Shown: positions 56,638-64,000 of the stretch, piece after piece
Numbering within the stretch: the first letter of the stretch is position 1
Layout: every line of letters begins with the position of its first letter
Assembly (NCBI GenBank): GCA_022478985.1
Contig: JAKSZP010012137.1
Location: 1-64,000, forward strand
Direction: 5' to 3'
Source: Massospora cicadina
Lineage: Eukaryota; Entomophthoromycota; Entomophthoromycetes; Entomophthorales; Entomophthoraceae
DNA: 64,000 nucleotides
Notes under the pieces: model-generated
Told to the model about the DNA's origin: nothing
What the model saw: the letters and a program-made list of their open reading frames with translations, nothing else
The model's database searches: none
Translations under genes and position numbers: made by a program

Positions 56638-58161
56638 TCACTCTCCACTCTTGGACGGGGTTCTACATCACCGTAGGGGAAATTGGCCAAAGCAAAATTT
56701 TTGTGGGGGGTAGGTAGTCTCATGGCAGCTAAGGAGGTTTGGGTGGAAGGACCTGTAGCATCTGGGGATCTAGCGTGAAAGTTGCAAATTAGGTCCTGAG
56801 TGTTGGTCATGACTTGATAGGATACCAAGCTATCTCAGTGTCATAATAACCTTTCCAGGACACCAAGTACTGTAGGCAGCGTCAGGATAGGCGAAAAGCA
56901 AGAACAGCATCGATCTCATATTGGGGTTCATCATCCACTATGTCAGGATCAAGGAGAGGTGGCATGGGACCATTGAAGGGGGTCAGGAGGCACTCATGTA
57001 AGGTGAACATTTTGATTGAGGGAGGTAAGTCAGCCTGATAAGCTGATGGGCCAACCTTCTTGAGGATCTTAAATGGTCCAACATGCTTGGGGCCTAATTT
57101 GTGGCAGGATTGCTTCAGGTGGAGGCTCTTAATGTTAACCATAACCAAGTCTTCAGGCCTGTACTCAGGTCCTTCATGTCATTTGCAGTCAGCATATGCT
57201 TTGTAGATCCTTACAGCATATAAGAGATGGTCCTTCACTGACTGATGTATGGCTCTGAGCTCTTTAGCGCGCCCATTGGCAGCAACAACGGTGGACTCAA
57301 TCCTCAGACTTAGGTTGAAGCTGAGGTTGTAACTGTAGTTTGCAAAAAAGGGGATTTGCCTGTAGAGGTATGAGTAAGGTTATTATAGGCGAATTGAGCT
57401 AGCGGGAGGTGAAAGGCCCTATTGTTCTGTTCAGTGTTGGAGTAGCTACGCAATGATTGATCCATACCTTGGTTCACCCTCTCCGTCTGCCCATCCAACT
57501 GGGGGTGAAAGGCTGTAGAGCAGCAGGGGCGGATGCCTAAGATAAAAAGAAGGGCTTCCCAGAACTAAGCGGTAAATTGTGGGCCACAATCGCTGCTAAT
57601 CTCCTTGAGGAGACCATTTGAATAAAAGATGTGGTCTCAAAGAGGGGGGCTGTCTTGACTTAAGTAATGGTGGTATTGTAGGGAATGAAATGGGCCATCT
57701 TTTTGAAACGGTCCACTACAAAAATTACTGCATCATAACCCTGGGACAAGGGGAGTTCAATGATAAAATTGACAGATACTGATGTCCAAGGACCCTCAGA
57801 AGCTTAAAGGGGAACAAGAGACCCAGAACTCTTGAGGTGGTTAGGCTTCAACTGGTTTCACGTCAAGAAGGACTTTGTGAAAATTTGTTACATCTGTAGC
57901 AATACACTTCCAACTATAGAAGCGGCGAACCAACTTAATCATTTTGTCCTTGCCAGTGGCCAGCAGTTGGAGGGTCATGAGCTTCATGGATCACTTCCTC
58001 ATGAAGGGGTCCAGATGATACCCACCACTTGCCTTGATGGAGGATGACCCCATCTAGCAACTGGTAGTCTTTGTCCAGGAATTTGCCATTTCTGTGCAGG
58101 CCTTCTTAATCTTATTGTATTCAACTGACAGGGGTTGTGGGACAACCTAACAAGGAATGGG
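56638..58161 (-). pseudogene. Gyp-F integrase and chromodomain (pol C-terminus)
   Basis: From right to left: linker QPLSVEYNKIKKA near 58130; zinc-finger region; integrase core with SDCGPQFTA-like near 57570; DGQTERVNQGMDQSLRSYSN at 57498-57440 carrying the catalytic Glu; PLAQFAYNNLTHTSTGKSPF; and the GPY/F module GPFKILKKVGPSAYQADLPP at 57080. The chromodomain (YEIDAVLAFR...YLVSWKGYYDTEIAW) lies near 56840-56910. A tail, NTQDLICNFHARSPDATGP, runs to the LTR. Stops and frame changes are frequent. The upstream part of pol is separated by Gyp-G. Confidence 0.85.
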
Positions 58162-58903
58162 TGTCAGAATTCTCAGTTGGAATCCAGTGGAAAGGGACGC
58201 TTGCTGTTGCTAATTGGTTCTAGATTTTAACGATTATTAGCAGGAGAAGTTACACTCTCTAATGCTAGGTTAGATATTTGGTAGGGGGTTATTTGACCAC
58301 ATAGATTAAAAAGTAATAAAAACCAAATAATAAAAAGTTAGATTTTCCATGTTTTATTAGTAGTGGCGAGAGGGTAAAATGTGAACCCCTCAATATCTCG
58401 ATGCTAGGTGTTAAATGGTGTCAAAGCTCAAAGTTCAGATTGCTTAGTAATGTCCAAATAAGGAAATATAGGGTTTTAACCTATTGGGTCTCTAAAAGCT
58501 TATTTTAGATTTAATGAAATGGCTGATGAAGGGTTAACATTAGGTAAGACCAGTCCGCTAGGTAAGGATTTTATATATTAGAACCAATCACCATGAGGAA
58601 ACTTTTTTTACACTTGATGGGACCCCCTCCAAAGCTATAAAAAGGGGTGTTCCCCATGTAGGTGGTTTACTTAAATATTTAAAAGGGATAGGGAGCAACC
58701 TCGGAGAGACTCCCTGATTCTGTCATGTAGTCAGTGAAATTTGACTATCTAAACTCAAGCTATTTGGGAAAAATATAATTAACAAATGTATTGTTTAATT
58801 CAAAGGGTTCCACCAAGAATTGGCCAGGGTCTTTTGGCCAATTTTGCCATCAGTATAAACTGAATCACTCTTATTATATTAGTAGACTTGTAATTGTCCA
58901 ACA
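58162..58903 (-). repeat. 3' LTR of Gyp-G
   Basis: On the element strand it starts TGTTGGACAATTACAAGTCT and ends AATTCTGACA. It shares with Gyp-D LTRs the blocks TTGGCCAAAAGACCCTGGCC, AAATAGCTTGAGTTTAGATA and a TATAAAA box (about 58640). GAAGAAGATAA precedes it as polypurine tract. Confidence 0.78.
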
Positions 58904-60230
58904 TTATCTTCTTCAAGAGTGTTAGGGGGAGAATAAGGGCGCAGGAACCAGCCATAAACTCAGTTGACAGTAACTCTGGTGGCACGGGACTTAATGGAGT
59001 ACTCCTCCTCTCATTTATAATTGACTACTAAAGGGCCTTTCCTAATAGATCGAGCTTCTCACTTCTGGGAGTGATATACTTGTGGTAATACAGCACTAAG
59101 TTCTACACTTGAATGGAAGGGAGGGGCTTCCTATGCTCCTTTGTGGCTACCCCTTATTTAGTTACCATTTTAGCTAAGTTAGTCATAGCATCAGACTGTA
59201 GCTGGATGATGCGTTGTGAAAATCTATTCAGAGCTTTTTTTAGGATCATCTTTCTTACCATAGAAGACGTCGTTTGCTAGCAGGGCTGGTAAACCTGGTT
59301 CCCAACCATATAATGCATGGAAGGGAGACATAAAAAGGATTTGATGGTAGTTGATACAGTAGCCATGAGGGCACTAGTTAAGAATTGATCCCATTGTAGG
59401 CTATCCGAGATGTCCATCTTTTGTAATATGAAAACCTGGGTTCCATTTTCTCTTCCCACAGTACCATTTGTGGAGGGAGTGTAGGGGGCTGAAAAAAAGT
59501 TGCTGAGTCCCTCATGAAAGTAGCCAAAAGCTTTACTACCCGCGAGGTGAAACTTTTACCATTGTCACACAGTAGGACCTGTGGATAACCATGGCTGATG
59601 AGAATATCTGATGGAGGAAGGTCGCAGTAGCTTTGTTGGTCTGGGCAGGAAGATCAACCGCTTCAACCCATTTGGTGAAGTGATCAATGCAAACAAGGAT
59701 ATAGCGAATTCTCTGCTGGTAGTCTGAGGTAGTGAACCTACCACGTCCAAGCTTATTGTATGAAGCAGTTGTTGAGGCGTGGTGGGTTGGTATTGATAAT
59801 TGGGTTTTTAGCTGGATTGCTTCTTACAGATTAGGCAGGCATCCTGCAATTTGATGATAGACTCCATGATTCCCTCTCCAGTAGTACGGTTCATCACCCA
59901 ATAATAAATTTTACGCACTCTACTGTGCTCTATATAGAATGGACCTCCATGGTCACAGGAACTTGCTCATAAGGTCAAAGATAAGGAAACCAATTTACCC
60001 CTACTTTCATATACAAAACCCACTTTCCACCTTGGTGTTGCAGGAGTGTCAGTCTAACATTTTCCGGATGGGTTCATCATCATCTTCCCATGCATCAAGG
60101 GTCATAAGGAAGTCATGCAGCTTCTTTTTTTACTATTATCCAGTGAAGGATAGGCAGCCAAGTCAAACCATTAACATTCATATGGAGGGTTTCGGATCTG
60201 TTCTCAACCTTCATATTGTAGTGTTGGAGC
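58904..60230 (-). pseudogene. Gyp-G integrase
   Basis: The core is recognisable at 59565-59760 (LDVVGSLPQTTSREF, LITSPNGLKRLIFLP in shifted frames, compare Gyp-D NLDVVGPLPQTT). A further piece at 59277-59459 has QWDQFLTSALMATVSTTIKS. C-terminal WEGP-type sequence lies nearer the LTR. It is heavily frameshifted. Confidence 0.68.
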
Positions 60231-61840
60231 TTTAAGGCCCAGCGAGCTAACCGCCCAGTGGGATACTTCATATTTTGTAACTACTTCAGGGAGGCGTGGT
60301 CAGTGACCACATTGAAGTAAGTTCCATGTTAAAAAAGATAATATTTAACAGCCATCAGGACCACAAGGCACTCCTTTTTGGTGAAGATGTAATTGATTTC
60401 AGCCTTAATAACGTCTTACTGAAATAAGATATAATTGATCCACACCATTATCATCCAAATGAGCCAGAATGGCTCCAATAGATTAATTGGAGGCATTGGT
60501 AAACAGAAGGAAAGGTTTACCATATTTAGGATAGCGCAGGCTAGGGCGCTTTTTCAACAACAGCTTTAGCTTCTTGAAGGTGGTCTTTTGTTCAGCTTCT
60601 CAATGAAAAGGGACATTATTATCCAATAAATGTACAAGATGCTCACTCAGCTGGAGAACTTAAGGATAGGTTGGTGGTAATACCCCATTATACCCAAGAA
60701 TACCTGGATATTGCGCAGGGTTTTGAAAACAGGAAATTTAGATTTAGCCTTAATCTTGCCTTGGAGATTGAACCCCATCCCATGAGATGTAGTGTCCAAG
60801 GAAATCCAAATTTTCTGGAAAAAATGCACCTGGAGGGCTTTAAATTAAATGTGGACTGACTTAAGCGTTAAAAAGACTTCTTTAGGTGATCAAGCTGATA
60901 TTTAAAGGTTTTAGAAAACACAGTAATGTCATGATAGATGTTGACGCAACTTAAAATGGAGTCCTGCAAGATTTGATCCATAGCTCTCTGGAAAGTTTCA
61001 GGAGCGTTGCACAACCCCTGAGGTAGTTGGGTGGGCTGGAATAGGCCTTTTCTTCAAATAAGAGCGCATTTCTCCTGATCTTGAATAGAGAGAGGTCCAT
61101 CTGCCAATAGCTGCTGGCTAAGTCCATGGCTGAGAAAAACTTAGATCTAGAGAGATGTGCTAAGGAATCTTTAATGCAAGGGATAGGATAGCTATTCTTC
61201 TTTGTAAGGCTGTTTAGCCTGCGGTAGTCCATCAAAACCTGATGACCGTCATCTTTTTATAAGGAGGAGAGTTGATGACCATGGGCTTTACGAGGATACA
61301 AGTAGACCAGCATCTAGTAGCTTTTTAAGCACCATACTCATCTGTTGCTCCTTGACTTTTGATTTACAATAAGCTTTGGAGCAGATGGGACTAGCATCTC
61401 CAACGTTGATGGTATGACTCCAACCCTTCATATGTCCATAGTCAGTCTCAACTTTAGAGAATATGTCGCTGCAGGACTCCAAAGAACTATTAAATTTATT
61501 AAGCTCTGAAGGGGTTAGGTCATCTGAGATATGAACATTGGGCAATGTGCATAGTAATTTATCAGAAGGTAGTCCCATGTCTGATATAGACCTAATGCAG
61601 TGAACCTGGTTAATTTCTTTAACTTGGATCAGCAGACCTTTCCCAATCTCCTGGTGTTTCTTTATAACCATATCCTTATTGGTAAGATTCTCCAGTAGAA
61701 TACTGATAGGACGTTGGTAGGCTGGGTCTAGGATGCCTGGTAATATTTGAGGTTCTAAGGGACTTATTCTATCAATGCTAGTTATGTGCAGCAGGCAGTT
61801 GTGGGGGATTTTCAGGGTAATCTTGGTGTCAATCACCCTT
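60230..61840 (-). pseudogene. Gyp-G RT and RNase H
   Basis: A 182-codon block (61288-61836) holds ITLKIPHNCLLHITSIDRIS and the RT N-terminus SHTINVGDASPICSKAYCKS. RT continues at 60951-61235 with MMDYRRLNSLTKKNSYPIPC and FFSAMDLASSYWQMDLS. The catalytic box region near 60920 is shifted. RNase H lies about 60230-60560. The uninterrupted stretch LNSLTKKNSYPIP marks the empty site of the Gyp-C insertion in Gyp-D. Confidence 0.78.
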
Positions 61841-61989
61841 TGTTCACCTGCTTAAAAAACACCTCTTCAGCTTCATAAAACGGAATCCCTTCAAGAGCGT
61901 CCACTGATTCAGGCTGCAACTTGGTATTATGCCCCACTGTTGTGTAGTGTAAGGATAAGGCGGAGAAAGAATACTCAACCATGCAAGCG

Positions 61990-62360
61990 TATTATTTTTA
62001 TTAATCTCATTGTTGCCAGAATCAGTATATCCTTGTAGTTAAGCAGGGAGAGATAGCCCTGCTTCAGATTAATAGTCCCATCATAATCAAGTCTAAATTG
62101 GATACCATTGATCATGTCATAGGTATAGTTGGCTAAGGCCACCGTGGGGGCTGAGAGGAGAAGTTTTTCAAATTGGATGGGTAAAGATGAGTAGGCTTAA
62201 TATCGCGAGTGTTGGTCAGATCAGCAGTGCCAAACTCCTGATTATAGTTGAAGTCAGGAGCCAGCTAAATTTTTCCATGAGCTTTGATAATACAACATTC
62301 ACAGGAATTCAGTGTCTAGGATAACAATGAATCGTACTCTGTTGACAATAAACTCCACTT
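61990..62360 (-). pseudogene. Gyp-G protease
   Basis: Near 62345-62300 the element strand reads VEFIVNRVRFIVILDTEFL, aligned with VEVVINGFCLDILDTRSLL of Gyp-D. The DTG is altered in both. Stops are present after this motif. Confidence 0.55.
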
Positions 62361-62399
62361 TGGTTAAGGCTCACCCAAGTAGAGGGGAAGAGCCAGGAA

Positions 62400-63956
62400 C
62401 TTCAGCTGGAGAGTAGAAGCAAGGAGTTTGGCAGCTTCAGGGAATATATCCCAGATAGACTGCATTGTATACACACTCTGAGCGGATCAGATCATCATGG
62501 CAATGAGCTGATCAGTGTCACTGGCAGTATCAATAACCTCAAGGCGTCCCAGCACCTGATAAAAATATGTTCTTTGGATATCCTAGCTATATACACTATT
62601 TCTGGGTTCAACCTGTCAGATAACTCTACTTCACCTGAGGCTCCTAAAAGATAATGACTGGCATCTTCACAATCCCCTTAAGATTCATCATTGGATGGGT
62701 TTTCAATGCACATCAGAGGGTCCCTAGGATTGGGGGTTGTTTTAGGGAAATCCTCGTTGTAAGAGAGGCATAGAGGATGCTCCTCAACCCTACTCATTTT
62801 TGGAAGAGGCGCTGTATTTGTCACGGCTCTATTTTCGACCTTCTAAGTAGGGGGTTTGAGCCGCCTCATGGATAAAGGTTTCATATGATAGATGGCTGGA
62901 GGAGATAAAATCATGGGGGTGGATGCTTTAACTATGACAGCTTTGGGTTGATCAGCAGTGGTGAGCCCTGGGAATTAGGTGATTTAGCCGTAGCGACCTT
63001 GTCCTTAAAATCATTGCTGATGTGGGCTAATGTCACCTGAGATAGGAATTTAGGATTTTGGACCACTTGGAGAGGCTGTTTGGAAGGCAAAAGATGATCT
63101 TGGTGACTAGGTGGGGGCAGGAGAGCTGACCCATTGACGAGGATGCACTCTGAATTGCTAGCTTAGGAAAGTCAGTTTTGAAAAGCAGAGGAAGATCAAA
63201 ATTTGAGCAGCACTGCAGGTGCTGGCCTCGGGGTGATAATCAGATAGGTGTTAACATATCCTCCTTAGGCGGGGCTTCAGTTGAGAACTATTCAATGGTC
63301 CAAACCAGGCGATTTGACCTAACGCCTGAAGTAGCTTCAGCGTTATAGATATCTGCAACCTTTAGCAAAGCCTCCTTGATATCTCGAATAGTCTGAAGGT
63401 GACGCTTTAAAGAGATAAGATGATAAGCTTTAGAAGGGTGAGACGTCAACCCACTCATAATGGCAGCAATGGCGTCATCAAGAGGTATCGTTTTGGCAAG
63501 TAGCAGAAGATGAGCTTCTATATAGAACTGATAATAAAAGAGGTGATTAACTCTCCCTCTTCAGATTAAGGCACATAAAGGCCTGTTTTTGTCGTTGTAA
63601 ACTCTGCTTGAGACCAAACTTGTCAACAAGTGCTTGCTTAACCTCCGGCCAGGTGCTGAGGTTGATCATTTTGGAAACCATGATTTTTTGAGCTTTGAGG
63701 CTCAAGAAAGGAAAGATGTACTGGTTTTTTGTTGGTCAGTTGCTCCTTCCATAGCAGACTCATAAACAAAGAGGACGAAGGCAATACTGCCCTCACCCAG
63801 GGTGAATTTATCTTGGAAAGGGGTTTGGGAATTGGGTGCAGATCAGGACTTTTTAAGGTGAGTTAAAGCACTAGTTAGCTGGTGTTCCAAAGTGGCTAGA
63901 CTAGGGTTACTTTCCTTGGGGAAGTTGTGAGTATTTATGGCCCTACCAACCTCCAT
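62400..63956 (-). pseudogene. Gyp-G gag
   Basis: It starts at ATG 63956 (MEVGRAINTHNFPKESNPSL). After a frameshift, an open stretch at about 63530-63290 carries QFYIEAHLLLLAKTIPLDDA and IAAIMSGLTSHPSKAYHLIS, homologous to Gyp-D gag. Near 62640-62460 the sequence runs without interruption through the point where Gyp-D carries Gyp-B. Confidence 0.68.
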
Positions 63957-64000
63957 TTTTTACAAGAATTTCTATAGTTTATTACCTCCTGTAGCGAGCA

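Larger units (their letters stand above)
49885..58161 (-). mobile_element. Gyp-F: chromodomain Gypsy element, split by Gyp-E and Gyp-G
   Basis: The 3' LTR is 49885-50692 plus 56631-56637 (about 815 bp once Gyp-E is removed). It is adjacent to the pol C-terminus with its chromodomain (from 56638). Pol then runs right to 58161, where the LTR of Gyp-G begins. Its RT, protease and 5' LTR are displaced beyond the window. The LTR outer end reads TGTCAGGG on the forward strand (CTGACA on the element strand), as in Gyp-B and C. The pol tail KNFALANFPYGD resembles KNVALVQLPGG of Gyp-B/C. Confidence 0.8.
58162..64000 (-). mobile_element. Gyp-G: Gyp-D relative inserted in Gyp-F, 5' LTR beyond the window
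   Basis: The 3' LTR is 58162-58903 (742 bp; the related Gyp-D LTRs are 752/753). From right to left the body holds gag, protease, RT, RNase H and integrase, the same as Gyp-D but uninterrupted. At the window edge (about 63982-64000) the element strand reads TGCTCGCTACAGGAGG, matching the primer-site region of Gyp-E (TGCTCACTACAGGG). The 5' LTR should therefore begin just past base 64000. Confidence 0.85.

Noticed and set aside
1..64000. CRISPR arrays, operons, ribosome-binding sites, bacterial terminators or attachment sites
   Set aside because: Nothing of the kind is visible, and the contents are eukaryotic retroelements.

Overview
This is eukaryotic nuclear DNA made mostly of transposable elements nested inside one another. 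I found one convincing host gene, at 28059-28757. There is no operon structure, rRNA, canonical tRNA or CRISPR array. Chromodomain Ty3/Gypsy elements, an L1/Tx1-like LINE with a CCHC gag, tRNA-type SINEs, Helitron 3' ends and a compact intronless trypsin-fold gene in AT-rich DNA fit a large, repeat-rich genome. An early-diverging (zoosporic or zygomycete-grade, for example Entomophthorales-like) fungus is my best guess; this is inference and not proven by the window. Element names below (Gyp-A to Gyp-G, LTR-H) are local labels.

Layout. 1-4494: AT-rich spacer with one LTR relic. 4511-9893: full-length but dead LINE with a 16-bp target-site duplication (TSD). 9910-12689: spacer with a 33-bp micro-insertion. 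12695-24416: Gyp-A (+), whose gag is split by Gyp-A2 (13753-19675, -) and whose 3' LTR carries a SINE. 24421-26323: compound Helitron region with three recognisable 3' ends. 26903-27042: short SINE with a 13-bp TSD. 28059-28757: serine-protease homologue, with a 20-bp micro-insertion just after its stop. 29891-48675: Gyp-D (+), split by two members of another family, Gyp-B (32105-38174, +) in the gag/protease part and Gyp-C (39561-45628, -) in the reverse transcriptase. 48898-49188: second copy of the Gyp-A SINE. 49732-64000: LTR-H interrupted by Gyp-F (-), which has Gyp-E (50693-56625, -) in its 3' LTR and Gyp-G (58162 to the right edge, -) in its pol.

Boundaries rest on matching LTR lengths (1155/1158, 752/753, 497/495, 844/849 bp), TG...CA ends, short TSDs and polypurine tracts reading GGGTAA or similar directly before the 3' LTR. 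Gyp-G, related to Gyp-D, is uninterrupted where Gyp-B and Gyp-C sit and so serves as an empty-site control.

The most unusual signal is in the chromodomain elements (A2, B, C, F, LTR-H and the 1.4-kb relic). Their LTRs appear to be protein-coding. About 92-103 nt from the LTR 5' end every family carries the same peptide signature, D-L-x-H-x-x-D-x-x-W-V-x-A, inside an open frame. A second, hydrophobic frame starts inside the LTR and reads through the LTR/internal junction to just before the protease. No conventional gag (capsid plus zinc knuckle) is present in these elements. Most pol copies are inactivated, largely by changes that look like G-to-A or C-to-T transitions.
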